NCBI RefSeq assembly: GCF_024436435.1 | Contig: NZ_JAFMZP010000006.1 | Span: 124,001-188,000 of the forward strand | From: Desertivirga xinjiangensis | GTDB taxonomy: Bacteria > Bacteroidota > Bacteroidia > Sphingobacteriales > Sphingobacteriaceae | Direction: 5' to 3' | DNA: 64,000 bases | In this document: positions 16,320 through 25,636 of the stretch, one piece after another | Position numbering within the stretch: position 1 is the first letter of the stretch | Layout: the number at the start of each line of letters is the position of its first letter | Program-made: the position numbers and the translations under genes | The notes under the pieces: model-generated | The model's database searches: none | What the model was told of the DNA's origin: nothing | The model's input: the letters and a program-made list of their open reading frames with translations, nothing else

Positions 16320-19121
16320 TTACCACTTATTAAACTTATACTTCTTCCCTTTGCGGGTAGAAAAATCAATCACTTTACCGGCATATCTCAGCACGCAGTT
16401 ATTTCCTGCCTCTGAAATAACTTCTACGCTCTGCAGCTTACCATCTTTCCAGCTCAGATCAAAGGTAAAACCGCCACGGGCTTTAATACCCTTAACAGAT
16501 CCATCTTTAAAATCGGATGGTAAAGCTGGCAGCAAGTCAATATACTTCGTATGGCTCTGGATAAGCATCTCTCCTATTCCGGCTGCGCCTCCAAAGTTCC
16601 CATCAATCTGGAAAGGAGGGTGCGCATCAAAAAGGTTCAGATACGATCCGCCGTTTCCGGTAGCGGGACGGATCAGCATTTTTACCATCTTCATGGCATG
16701 TTCTCCATCTTTGAATCGTGCCCAGAAATTGATCTTCCATGCAAGGCTCCAGCCTGTCCCTTCATCCCCACGGTAAATTAACGACTGGCGGGCGGCTTTC
16801 ATTACCTCAGGATTCGTGTCCCAGGTAATATCATTTCCAGGATGAACACCCCACAAATGCGATACGTGACGATGCTTATTTATTGTATCATCTTTGTCTT
16901 CCAGCCATTCCTGCAACTGTCCGAACTTGCCTATCTTGTTAGGTGCGATAAGGCCATGTTTTTGATTTAAAGTATCGCGAAAAGCAGCGTCTACCCCTAG
17001 CAATTCGCCAGCTTTGATCGTCGATTGAAACAATGTCCGTATGATCTGGTGGTCCATCGTCGGACCAGCAACCAAACCTCCGTTTTCAGGAGAATTAGAC
17101 GGCGTACTAATCAGTCTGCCCGTCTTAGGATCCAGAACGAGGACGTCGGCATAAAATCTTGATGCTTCCTTCATTATCGGGTAAGCCCTTGACTTCAAAA
17201 ATTCTTTATCTTGCGTAAACAGGAAATGCTCCCAGAGATGCAGACTCACCCATCCGGCTCCTCCAACCCATATACCGTGGTTAGAAGCATTGATCGGAGC
17301 AGTTCCCCTCCAGGCATCTGTATTGTGATGCAGAACCCATCCGGAAGCATTGTAATGAGCTCTTGCGGTCTTCCTTCCCTCCTGGGAAAGTTCCTCTACC
17401 ATTTTGAAAAATGGCTCGTGAAGCGGTGACAGATTAAGAAGCTCTGCCGGCCAGTAGTTCATTTCCGCGTTTATGTTCGTGGTATACTTACTTCCCCAGG
17501 GAGGTGTAAGCAGATCGTTCCATATCCCCTGAAGGTTCGCCGGATTTGTGCCAGGCCGTGAACTGGAAATCAACAGATATCTCCCAAACTGAACATATAA
17601 TGCTGCAAATGAAGGGTCGCTGGTTTTAGAAAAATTTGCAAGACGTACATCCGTTGGAAGACTGTTGTCTTCCCGGCCAAATGCAATGTTAAATGTTTTA
17701 TAATACTGCTGATATTCGTTTACATGAGCTTCCCGGATCTGCTCAGGCTTTTTTCCTTTTATACTTTCAAGAGCGCTCTGACATTTAGCCAGGGGATTGC
17801 CTGAGACATCTTTATAGTTAACATAATTAGTACCAGCAGTTAAATACAAAGTAACGTCATCCGCTCCATTGACGATAATTCTATCGTTCGTAACAGAAAC
17901 ATTTCCCTTGGTTGACTCAACTCTCAGTAAGCTCTCACCGCGCAATGCTCCATTTCTGACTTTAAGAGAAAGACCAAGTGTGTTATTATCCACTTTTTTG
18001 GTACTGGAATATTTGTGCGGGCTGTTTAGCAAGGTTTCAAAGCTAATACTTCCCGGTTTATCAGCCTTAATATGAATCACTATGGCCTGGTTTGGCTGAC
18101 TCGCGAAGTATTCACGTGTATAATTTACACCGTTCAGGGTATAGGTTGTCCGGGAAATGGCAGTATTAAGGTCGAGTTCCCTTTTATAGTTTGTAGCAGA
18201 AGCTAGCCCTTTGAAGTTTAAAAATACATCGCCGAAAGGCTGATAGTCCGCCTGAAACTTTGCTACTGCGGGCGGCTCATCATTCTGGATCTTATATTTC
18301 CAGGCTTTCACCAACGAAATCCCATTTTTTACATCCCCGCCTTCCGGATAAATACCGATATGGCGGGAAGTGTCTTTATAACCAGCGATGCCCCCTTTAT
18401 CGAAAAAATTCAATACCTGGATAGCGATGGTGTTAGTCCCTTTCTTCAGTACCTCTTTGGGAATAATGTACTTCCTACCTTCGGTATTGTCGGTGCTTCC
18501 AATCAGCTTTCCATTCACATAAGTAAAATCCTGGTCCCTTATCCTGTTTAAATCCAAAACAAGGTTTTTGCCTTTCCAGTTCTTGGGAAGATTAAAGCTA
18601 GTCCTGAACCAAACTGCACCGTCGATTTCAAGATCCTGGGTCTCCCAGCCTTCATAGGTTGGAACCTTAAAGGATGACCATTTACTATCATCGTACTCCG
18701 AAAGAGAAGGATTGCCATCCATCCCTTTGAATGTACGCATATCACTTATCCATTTTTCTCTCTGGCCTTCCGTACTTTTTAAACCCATAAATTTCTCAGC
18801 GGCGAGCTGTTCAGCCTCCTTTTGCTTTCCCTCGGAAAGTAATTGCCGCAGCTGAGGAAGATACTGAGCCGCACCTTCACGGTGGTAAGCTCTCGGCTCA
18901 CCCGTCCAGAGGGTCTCTTCATTAAATTGTATCCTGTCGCTCTCCAGACCAGCGAAGATCATCGCCCCCAACCTGCCGTTTCCTAAAGGAAGTGCATCGG
19001 TCCACTTTACAGCGGGTTTGTTATACCAGAGCTTATAATCCTGAGCACCAGCGCCGAAAGGCGCAGTAAAAAGACAACAAACTGCCAGCAGCAGGAAAAC
19101 TATTTTACGGGTATGGATCAT
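16320..19121 (-). CDS. Glycoside hydrolase family 95 (alpha-L-fucosidase/alpha-L-galactosidase type)
   Basis: 933 residues, secreted (signal peptide to about FGAGAQ). The N-terminal GH95 beta-sandwich opens with LWYNKPAVKWTDALPLGNGRLGAM and EETLWTGEP. The (alpha/alpha)6 catalytic domain carries TNINAEMNYWPAE and the conserved IDGNFGGAAGIGEML, in which Asp840 matches the family's catalytic base. About 170 residues (120-290) resembling a GH2-type jelly-roll sugar-binding domain are inserted into the N-terminal domain, so the protein is longer than usual GH95 enzymes. GH95 removes terminal alpha-1,2-L-fucose or, in pectin loci, alpha-L-galactose. Its ATG overlaps the GH28 stop (TAATG), implying translational coupling. 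Confidence 0.93.
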   Translation of the reverse strand: MIHTRKIVFLLLAVCCLFTAPFGAGAQDYKLWYNKPAVKWTDALPLGNGRLGAMIFAGLESDRIQFNEETLWTGEPRAYHREGAAQYLPQLRQLLSEGKQKEAEQLAAEKFMGLKSTEGQREKWISDMRTFKGMDGNPSLSEYDDSKWSSFKVPTYEGWETQDLEIDGAVWFRTSFNLPKNWKGKNLVLDLNRIRDQDFTYVNGKLIGSTDNTEGRKYIIPKEVLKKGTNTIAIQVLNFFDKGGIAGYKDTSRHIGIYPEGGDVKNGISLVKAWKYKIQNDEPPAVAKFQADYQPFGDVFLNFKGLASATNYKRELDLNTAISRTTYTLNGVNYTREYFASQPNQAIVIHIKADKPGSISFETLLNSPHKYSSTKKVDNNTLGLSLKVRNGALRGESLLRVESTKGNVSVTNDRIIVNGADDVTLYLTAGTNYVNYKDVSGNPLAKCQSALESIKGKKPEQIREAHVNEYQQYYKTFNIAFGREDNSLPTDVRLANFSKTSDPSFAALYVQFGRYLLISSSRPGTNPANLQGIWNDLLTPPWGSKYTTNINAEMNYWPAELLNLSPLHEPFFKMVEELSQEGRKTARAHYNASGWVLHHNTDAWRGTAPINASNHGIWVGGAGWVSLHLWEHFLFTQDKEFLKSRAYPIMKEASRFYADVLVLDPKTGRLISTPSNSPENGGLVAGPTMDHQIIRTLFQSTIKAGELLGVDAAFRDTLNQKHGLIAPNKIGKFGQLQEWLEDKDDTINKHRHVSHLWGVHPGNDITWDTNPEVMKAARQSLIYRGDEGTGWSLAWKINFWARFKDGEHAMKMVKMLIRPATGNGGSYLNLFDAHPPFQIDGNFGGAAGIGEMLIQSHTKYIDLLPALPSDFKDGSVKGIKARGGFTFDLSWKDGKLQSVEVISEAGNNCVLRYAGKVIDFSTRKGKKYKFNKW

Positions 19122-20707
19122 TATTTCACAATATTTCTTGGTTCAACCTGAATAGTTTCAGCAACACCAGCTTCCTTGATAACAGGGGTTTTTACATTCT
19201 TAAAGTTGTTGCCATCAAGTGTGATGCTTTTAGTTCTTTCACCTTTCAAACGTAAAAACACATCTGTGCCGGCAGCTGGAAATGAATCGTATAAGAAAGC
19301 ATCTTCTACGTTAGTGAGCTCAACAATGGGAACGCCAGCATGAGGTTTGAACGATTTTACACCGTCAATCTCCAATGTTTTTACGTTCTCAGCCTTTATT
19401 GAAGGACCGGTCTCGGTGTTAATCTGAACATTATGAAACTCAATTCTTCTTGCCTGTTTAATGTTGAAACCTGTTTTTGCGTCTATGTTAATATTATTAA
19501 AGCTGATATTCTCGACAGGCATCTCCTCCAGACCATTAATGAAGCAGGCCTCATTTATATTTGAGCCGGTAATATTGCTGAAATGTATATTGCGGAACTG
19601 AGGGGTCCTTTCCGATACCGGCTCAGGATTAGTTTTTGCATATTGAAGGTCAAGCACGATCGCCTGATCCCTGATGTCTTTCATCACAATATTATCCACC
19701 CGGATTTCTTCAACCACTCCTCCTCTTCCACGAGCCGACTTAATACGAATTCCTCTATCGGTGCCATCAAATACACAGTTTGAAATCGCGATCTTGCGGA
19801 CGCCGCCAGACATTTCACTTCCAATCACCACACCACCATGGCCTGATAACATCGTACAATTAGTGATGGTATAGTTTTCAGCAGGAGTGTTCATTGCCCT
19901 TCCCGGCTTGTCTTTACCTGACTTAATTGTGATGCAGTCGTCGCCCACACTGATATGACTGTTAGCTATGTGAACATTGTAACAGGACTCAGGGTTGATG
20001 CCGTCAGTATTAGGAGCGAACCTGGCTGGATTAAAAATAGTAACTGCATTAACAGTCACGTTCTCACAAAACTGTGGATTTACTGTCCAGAATGGAGAAT
20101 TACGAATGGTAATACCTTCGATCAAAACGTTCTTACAATACATTGGCTGAATAAAAGGAGGGCGAAGGAATCCTCTTTTCATTTGCTTTGGCTCATCAGG
20201 CAAAAGAATGTCTTTATTCAAGTCATCAAACATGTGCTGCCACTTAGAGCGCGGCTGATCTTGCTTATACCCTTCCACAAAATCCCACCATTTCTTGCCG
20301 TGGCCATCAATGATACCGCGACCTTTGATTGCAATATTCTCCGCCTTGTAGGCATAAAACAAGGGAGAGAAACTTGTGACATCCACACCCTCATACCGGC
20401 TTTTCACCATAGGAAGGTAATCGTCGAAATTATCACTGAAATGAAGTTCTGCTCCGGCATCGATAAAAATGGTAATGTTACTTTTCAGATGAATAGCTCC
20501 TGTCAGATATTTTCCGGCGGGAAAATAGACGGTACCACCGCCTGCCTTTGACGCTGCCTCAATGGCTTTTTTTATTGCCTGCGTTGCTAGCCTGGAACTA
20601 TCGTTTTTTGCACCGTACTTTAAAACATTATAATAATCCTGTGCCGATGTCGTGAGTGTTGCTCCTGTCAGGCAGCAGAATAGCAGTATCCTCTGTATGT
20701 ATTTCAT
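19121..20707 (-). CDS. Glycoside hydrolase family 28 (polygalacturonase-like)
   Basis: 528 residues, secreted (signal peptide ending about TTSAQ), right-handed beta-helix. All four GH28 motifs are present: NTDG (233-236), GDD (255-257), GHG (289-291) and RIK (321-323), which supply the catalytic aspartates, the histidine and substrate-binding residues. GH28 inverting enzymes cleave alpha-galacturonic acid linkages in pectin; the exo- or rhamnogalacturonan-type mode cannot be read off. It lies between the (alpha/alpha)6 glycosidase gene (13-base gap) and GH95 (1-base overlap) in PUL 1. Confidence 0.94.
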   Translation of the reverse strand: MKYIQRILLFCCLTGATLTTSAQDYYNVLKYGAKNDSSRLATQAIKKAIEAASKAGGGTVYFPAGKYLTGAIHLKSNITIFIDAGAELHFSDNFDDYLPMVKSRYEGVDVTSFSPLFYAYKAENIAIKGRGIIDGHGKKWWDFVEGYKQDQPRSKWQHMFDDLNKDILLPDEPKQMKRGFLRPPFIQPMYCKNVLIEGITIRNSPFWTVNPQFCENVTVNAVTIFNPARFAPNTDGINPESCYNVHIANSHISVGDDCITIKSGKDKPGRAMNTPAENYTITNCTMLSGHGGVVIGSEMSGGVRKIAISNCVFDGTDRGIRIKSARGRGGVVEEIRVDNIVMKDIRDQAIVLDLQYAKTNPEPVSERTPQFRNIHFSNITGSNINEACFINGLEEMPVENISFNNINIDAKTGFNIKQARRIEFHNVQINTETGPSIKAENVKTLEIDGVKSFKPHAGVPIVELTNVEDAFLYDSFPAAGTDVFLRLKGERTKSITLDGNNFKNVKTPVIKEAGVAETIQVEPRNIVK

Positions 20708-20720
20708 TTATATGTTTTGA

Positions 20721-22268
20721 CTAGATCTTACCTTTTAATTTCTTTAATTTATTTGCTTTCGCGATTTCTTTACCGTCCGCAAATACCCGGAATCCTTTTC
20801 CTTTTCCGTATTTGGTACCTGTTTTATCCCAAACAATGGTCAGCAGTTTTCCATGGTATGGAACCTTATCCAGATAGAACCAGTCCCACTGTCCCTCAGG
20901 AAGTATCGGGTTTATTTCCAGGGTATTGTCAGCACGAGGCTTCAGACCAACCAGGTCGTTAATGATCAGATCAGCAAAGCTGGAGTGATTGTAAAACTTA
21001 CTTCTCGGATGATCACCCTTCAACCACTCACCATTTTTCTCATCCTGGTATTCACCGATGTAAGTTTTTCCATTCATTTTGTGAGACATGGCGTACTTAT
21101 GAAATTCATCATAAAACACCTGCTTCGTCATGTTTCCTTTATGCTTGTAATTAGTAAGCAAATTCGACAATCCTTTAAGTGTTTGTGTAGTTGCATAAGG
21201 CCATACCGCGCCGTCCCACTCGCAACCATGTCCGGAACCATGGGTTCTGAACAGAGGATGACGCCTTTCTGCGGTTGTTAGTCCCCAGGGAGCGTTAAAC
21301 CCGTTAGTATCCAGGATCTGATCCCATTGTTTGGCATATTTTGCTTTATCCTCCGGAAGATTAAAATACCATGGAATAAAACCGATAGCTTCCCTAGCAT
21401 CACATAAGCCACCTTTCTCGTAAAGAACCTTAAAGAATGAAGCAGTATCGTCCCAAAGTTTCTCATGCACCGCTTTTTTCAGGAAGTCAGCTTTGGGTTG
21501 GTATTTACTCTTCAATGAATCTATCTTGAACAGCTCAGCAATTTCAACCATCGCTTTCGCATTTCCATACATATAGCTATTGATGGTTGGGCGAATATGT
21601 TTCTCCTTGCGACTTCCACTTATGGACTCTTCCATTGCATCGCGCACATCGAACTGCCAGAACATCTTGTTTGGAGCCTGCTTTTCCTGTTCCCATTTGC
21701 CGTAGTCTGCATCCAATTCGGGTACTAACTTGGTAAGGAAGGCTTTATCATAAACCACTTTGTAGTGGTCAAGAACCGCATCGTGGATCCAGCTGCTGAA
21801 GGCATGAAAACGTTGCACTTTGTGTTTCGGATCGATATAAAACCAGAAATTTATATAGTCTTTAATGTACTGCGGGTTTCGTAGCCACCGGCCCTCATTG
21901 ATCTGGTGCCCCAGACCACTGCTGATCGCGTTGTATTTTCCTGCATGATTTGCCGGAGTAATGAATTCTGTTACGACATGTCCTTCTGGCGTATGCTTGA
22001 TATGTTTGCGGTATGCCCACCAACGGAAATAGTAAATGCGCTCGATGGCCGAATCAGGGCAGTCGAACAAAGGGATGTTTTGCGAAAGCCATTCCAACGA
22101 CTGTGCATTCGGCACCATGTTTATTACTGCTTCCTCCCGGTCGTCAGCGTTAAATTCTTCTACATATCTCTTCAGATCGGCAGTCGCTGGAAAAGTGTTC
22201 TGCTGAGCCGAAGCAGGCTTAAAAGCTAAAATTGATAAGAACGCTATAATGCAAATTCTGTAATTCAT
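20721..22268 (-). CDS. Secreted (alpha/alpha)6-barrel glycoside hydrolase, MGH1/GH63-like
   Basis: About 515 residues from the Met at 22268, which begins a clear signal peptide (NYRICIIAFLSILAFKPASAQ); the frame also has an ATG at 22298, which overlaps the upstream stop. The body resembles trehalase/mannosylglycerate-hydrolase-like (alpha/alpha)6 domains, with RYYFRWWAYRKH-like and GHGCEWDGAVWPYATTQTL segments; the latter fits the acid-containing motif of that clan. The family assignment is from pattern recall and the substrate is unknown. It sits in PUL 1 between the 920-residue glycosidase and GH28, so it is likely to act on pectin-derived oligosaccharides. Confidence 0.72.
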   Translation of the reverse strand: MNYRICIIAFLSILAFKPASAQQNTFPATADLKRYVEEFNADDREEAVINMVPNAQSLEWLSQNIPLFDCPDSAIERIYYFRWWAYRKHIKHTPEGHVVTEFITPANHAGKYNAISSGLGHQINEGRWLRNPQYIKDYINFWFYIDPKHKVQRFHAFSSWIHDAVLDHYKVVYDKAFLTKLVPELDADYGKWEQEKQAPNKMFWQFDVRDAMEESISGSRKEKHIRPTINSYMYGNAKAMVEIAELFKIDSLKSKYQPKADFLKKAVHEKLWDDTASFFKVLYEKGGLCDAREAIGFIPWYFNLPEDKAKYAKQWDQILDTNGFNAPWGLTTAERRHPLFRTHGSGHGCEWDGAVWPYATTQTLKGLSNLLTNYKHKGNMTKQVFYDEFHKYAMSHKMNGKTYIGEYQDEKNGEWLKGDHPRSKFYNHSSFADLIINDLVGLKPRADNTLEINPILPEGQWDWFYLDKVPYHGKLLTIVWDKTGTKYGKGKGFRVFADGKEIAKANKLKKLKGKI

Positions 22269-22290
22269 TTCTGTTTTTATTCTAATCAAA

Positions 22291-25053
22291 CTATTCAAAT
22301 AACCAATCTATTTCTTTACCGTGAGCTCCTAAGCCCGCGTTGTAGATTTTGATTTCTTTATTGCCATCTATAAACCCTAATACAAGTAAGGATCCTTTTG
22401 GCAGGTTTAAAGTGTGTGTACCGGCAGCAAAAGCATAAGAGTGAACGTTTACAGGTGGCATTCCATCTATTAACGTTGCATTAGAGATTTTAATCTCACC
22501 CTGTCCATAATCATTCGCGCTGGCGTCGGTTTCCAACTCCGGGGCTCTAGCAAAAGCATTATCCAATTTGTTGAAATATCCTATAAGGAGTTTCACTGGC
22601 TTAGAAGTGGAGAATTTAATACTTGTTCCACTAGTGATCTGGCTGGCGCGTGAAAGCTTCAATCCTTTTAAGCCTTGCAGCTCGATAGCTGCATCTTTAA
22701 CTTGCAGGGTTGTATCTGAGAAAATAGCTTGTCCCGGTGCAACAGTATAAAAGCTGGCTTTAGGAGAAAGTATTTTCACGTCTGCATTTTTGAAAGGAAC
22801 TTTTTTGGCAGCGCCGCTTATTTTATTTGTCTTTAAGGAATCAATGCTACTCTTAAACTGAGCCAGTTCTTTCTCAAACACGGGCATCATTTCAAACCAG
22901 TTAATATAGGTAGCATCTACTCCTCTCATAGGGATCTTACGTTGAGCAGTTTGCATACTGTTTGCATAAAGATAAGTTCCCTTCGTCAGCTTAACCAGCT
23001 CAGCATAGTGTTTAACGCTGCTTTCTAACAGGGGAAGTGCCTTCTCAAGGTCGGCAACATTCTCAGAGTATTTATACCGAAGCACTGCCACAGCAGCTCT
23101 CGCCTTTTGAGCGTAGAAGTTTGCCATCACATTATAACAATACATGTCGTTCTTAAGGCGTGCAAACTCCTCTTTATTTTTGGTTACAAAAGGAGCAGCC
23201 TTGTCTATAGCTTCCACCGCTTTTCTTCCATGAGCCACTACTTCATCAGCTACTTGTATCGGAGTTTCACCGATGTGCTTCTGATTTTTTGCTTCCTTCT
23301 CGGCGTACTCGATGATCATTTCACCTTCCGGAGCTTCCGACTCATAAAGCAAAGTGAACAGCCCATAGCGGAAAGGGTTGATAAGCTGTGTCATCAACAT
23401 CCCCAGGGTAAGGGTCTGACGATTACCATCAGTAATGCCATAGCGTCTTAACAATTTAGGAGATATCTCTCCAGCTTCCTCGTGTGCTTCGAGCACATTC
23501 TTTCCCTGCTCAGGCTTAAGTCCGAAAGTATCCGCCAGGGAATTGGACCAGTATTTCACTTCTTCATCTTTGTTACGATTAGCTTTCCAGGCATAACGTG
23601 CCCAGGTTTTATACCACATCCAGTCGCGGTCTATCTGCAGCAACCGTTGTCCTTCTACCTTATCGGCAGTATAAGGCCAGTCCCAGTAAGATGCCTGTGG
23701 ATACAGATGAAGACCGTTCGACTCATACACATTATGCATTGCCTGCACTGATTTTTGTATAAAGTCAGGCGAGCTGTAGCGGAAGGGTTCGAGGTTGGCA
23801 AGAATATGTACATTTTGAATATGAACGGTGCCGATCCTGCTCAAGCTTCTATGAAGTTCAGCCCACTTGCCACGGGGTGTGTAAGTGGTCAAAGCTTCAC
23901 CGTTATATTTCGCCATGGTATAAAGGTTCTTATAAATAGGCAAGGCCTCTTTCATAACACGAGGCGCATCTGAATCGTGAGCACGCAGTACAATGGGTGG
24001 CTCAGTTGTCTGATTCAGGGCTTTCAAACCATCCTTAACACCCGGAATGATCGTCTTTGTAAACCAATCGACGTCATCCTGACCCACTCCTTCCATAGCC
24101 TCACCTAAAGTGATCAGCAATCCTACATTAGGATATTTTTCAACGAAAGCAGCAATAGATTTGCGGGTGTAATCTGAGATTAAAGGAGTGATCGGACGAT
24201 TCCTGTCCTGCGTTTTTATGTTATGCTTTTCGGCGAAAGGCTTCGAAACAATAATATTATAGAACATCTGGATCACCCAGATACCACGCTTATTAGCTTC
24301 TTCGGTGAGGAACTTAAACATCTCCTCGTTCTTTCTGAAAGTAGCATCGTCAACTTCTACCGCATAAGGGTACTCTTTCAGCTTCACCAATGAAGCAAAA
24401 GGATGTCCATTCCAGAGGTACAGGGAATTGTAGCGATTCTCTACCATCATATCCAGGTACTTGAGCCAGTGCGACTTATCGTAGAACCATGGAAATTGTT
24501 CTGGAGTGTACGGATACTCATAAACCGTTCTCCCTGGAAGATAATAAGGCTTTTGAATACCGATACAGGTGCCACGAAGTACCATCTCTGGTTTATCGCT
24601 AATATTCAGCTGCACAGGAAGTTTCTTCTCAGCAAGAATCCTGTCTGCCAATTCAAGACATCCGTATAGAACACCTGTATTATCTGCACCACCAATAATG
24701 GTGTTGTTTAGATTCGATGCAATTGAAAAGCCCTCTTTTCCGGGATTTTCGTTAATGCTTAAACTGTATTTTTCTTTGGATGCTCTTACTAGTTGGCTTG
24801 CTGTCTCTCCGGCAACAATAACAGCTTTCGCTTTAGGAAGAGTATTCTGTTTGAGTATGGTAACTGTGTAGCCGGCTTCTTTTAAAGCGGCTGAAAGCTT
24901 TTCTGAGCCGAACGAAATCCGCTCGTGAGCATTTACAGGTATTACAATTGAAATTACTTTCCGGGCCGGGGGATTGTTGGATGCGAATGCTTTGCCTGAA
25001 CTAAATGATAGTAGGTAAATAAAGCTTGCCAGAACGTAAAGAAGTCTTTTCAT
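22291..25053 (-). CDS. Large secreted glycosidase-like protein, possibly uronidase (GH67/GH115-like N-domain)
   Basis: 920 residues with a signal peptide (to about SSGKAFA). Residues about 30-150 look like the alpha/beta N-terminal domain seen before the TIM barrel in GH67, GH115 and GH20 (SEKLSAALKEAGYTV, FSIASNLNNTIIGGADNTGVLYGCLEL). A barrel-like region follows (GTCIGIQKPYY, MMVENRYNSLYLWNG, LLITLGEAMEG, ILRAHDSDAPR-like), then a helical region and a C-terminal beta-domain (about 770-920). I do not recognise a specific family; Glu in TLGEAME is a candidate catalytic residue by position only. It is the first enzyme gene of PUL 1, so a role on acidic pectin sugars is plausible. Confidence 0.6.
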   Translation of the reverse strand: MKRLLYVLASFIYLLSFSSGKAFASNNPPARKVISIVIPVNAHERISFGSEKLSAALKEAGYTVTILKQNTLPKAKAVIVAGETASQLVRASKEKYSLSINENPGKEGFSIASNLNNTIIGGADNTGVLYGCLELADRILAEKKLPVQLNISDKPEMVLRGTCIGIQKPYYLPGRTVYEYPYTPEQFPWFYDKSHWLKYLDMMVENRYNSLYLWNGHPFASLVKLKEYPYAVEVDDATFRKNEEMFKFLTEEANKRGIWVIQMFYNIIVSKPFAEKHNIKTQDRNRPITPLISDYTRKSIAAFVEKYPNVGLLITLGEAMEGVGQDDVDWFTKTIIPGVKDGLKALNQTTEPPIVLRAHDSDAPRVMKEALPIYKNLYTMAKYNGEALTTYTPRGKWAELHRSLSRIGTVHIQNVHILANLEPFRYSSPDFIQKSVQAMHNVYESNGLHLYPQASYWDWPYTADKVEGQRLLQIDRDWMWYKTWARYAWKANRNKDEEVKYWSNSLADTFGLKPEQGKNVLEAHEEAGEISPKLLRRYGITDGNRQTLTLGMLMTQLINPFRYGLFTLLYESEAPEGEMIIEYAEKEAKNQKHIGETPIQVADEVVAHGRKAVEAIDKAAPFVTKNKEEFARLKNDMYCYNVMANFYAQKARAAVAVLRYKYSENVADLEKALPLLESSVKHYAELVKLTKGTYLYANSMQTAQRKIPMRGVDATYINWFEMMPVFEKELAQFKSSIDSLKTNKISGAAKKVPFKNADVKILSPKASFYTVAPGQAIFSDTTLQVKDAAIELQGLKGLKLSRASQITSGTSIKFSTSKPVKLLIGYFNKLDNAFARAPELETDASANDYGQGEIKISNATLIDGMPPVNVHSYAFAAGTHTLNLPKGSLLVLGFIDGNKEIKIYNAGLGAHGKEIDWLFE

Positions 25054-25351
25054 TCGTTGCTTGTCTTTTTAAATGTATGCGTGTGCGTGCGTGTGAACTG
25101 GTTAGACTTAAAAAGTCTGGTTAGTTTTGATGATCAAAAGTAGGAGCAATAAGGGAGAGATAATTATAAAATCTTTTCTATCTATTATAGGATATTAGCG
25201 CCGTCTGAAATAAAGTGGTTACAAAGTAAGGAATATGTTATAAACCTGCTGCCTATGCGGAGTCGGGAGACTCCTTTTCATTACTGAATCCGGAGAGCGC
25301 TGCGCTAAACTCTCCGGACAGGAAGGTACGTCGGACAGGCAGGGGTTTACT

Positions 25352-25429
25352 CAAGAGGCCCTGAAACAAGTTCAGGGTGACGAAGAAACAATTTTGTACG
25401 TCAGAACTACTTTTTATGCGCCAAACGTC
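25352..25429 (+). repeat. 78-bp direct repeat, unit 1
   Basis: Identical base for base to 25471-25548. It contains the inverted repeat CCCTGAA-ACAAG-TTCAGGG-type palindrome (ccctgaa/ttcaggg) common in bacterial intergenic repeats. Confidence 0.9.
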
Positions 25430-25470
25430 ATGCCGAATCCATTTCGGCACCCCTTGAACTATGTTTAACA

Positions 25471-25548
25471 CAAGAGGCCCTGAAACAAGTTCAGGGTGAC
25501 GAAGAAACAATTTTGTACGTCAGAACTACTTTTTATGCGCCAAACGTC
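25471..25548 (+). repeat. 78-bp direct repeat, unit 2
   Basis: Second exact copy, starting 119 bases after the first unit begins. The 41 bases between units contain a different palindrome, TGCCGAA/TTCGGCA. Confidence 0.9.
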
Positions 25549-25636
25549 CTTCAACACCGGTTGCTGTCCGTAGACTGAGCGAAGCGGAGTCTACGGATTA
25601 GCCAATGAACAGCAGTCTCTGACTGCTTTGCAACCT

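Larger units (their letters stand above)
25255..25630. repeat. Composite palindromic repeat cluster, copy 3 of the dispersed family
   Basis: Hairpin GGAGTC-ggga-GACTCC (25259-25274) and the conserved tail are followed by TCCGGAGAG (25289-25297) / CTCTCCGGA (25310-25318). Two identical 78-bp repeats follow, then TCCGTAGACT (25567-25576) / AGTCTACGGA (25588-25597), and GCAGTC-tct-GACTGC (25612-25626). It separates the SusC/D/lipoprotein genes from the enzyme genes of PUL 1, so it may attenuate or process the transcript. Confidence 0.8.
25054..25636. other. 583-base gap: leader of the enzyme operon plus repeat cluster
   Basis: The part next to the 25053 start holds a minus-strand TACTTTTG (25135-25142), matching the -7 consensus TAnnTTTG but without a well-placed -33 TTG, and a small hairpin AGACTT-AAA-AAGTCT (25104-25118). 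The rest is repeats (25255-25630). No gene is supported. Confidence 0.6.

Noticed and set aside
19955-20551. 198-residue plus-strand open frame
   Set aside because: Antisense to the GH28 gene, whose catalytic motifs and length are intact; a shadow.
25253-25510. 85-residue open frame containing RHPELVSG-type sequence
   Set aside because: It is the translation of the palindromic and 78-bp repeats; such frames are typical of intergenic repeats, not genes.
25255-25630. CRISPR array
   Set aside because: Only two 78-bp units with one 41-base gap and internal palindromes; no regular repeat-spacer pattern or cas genes.
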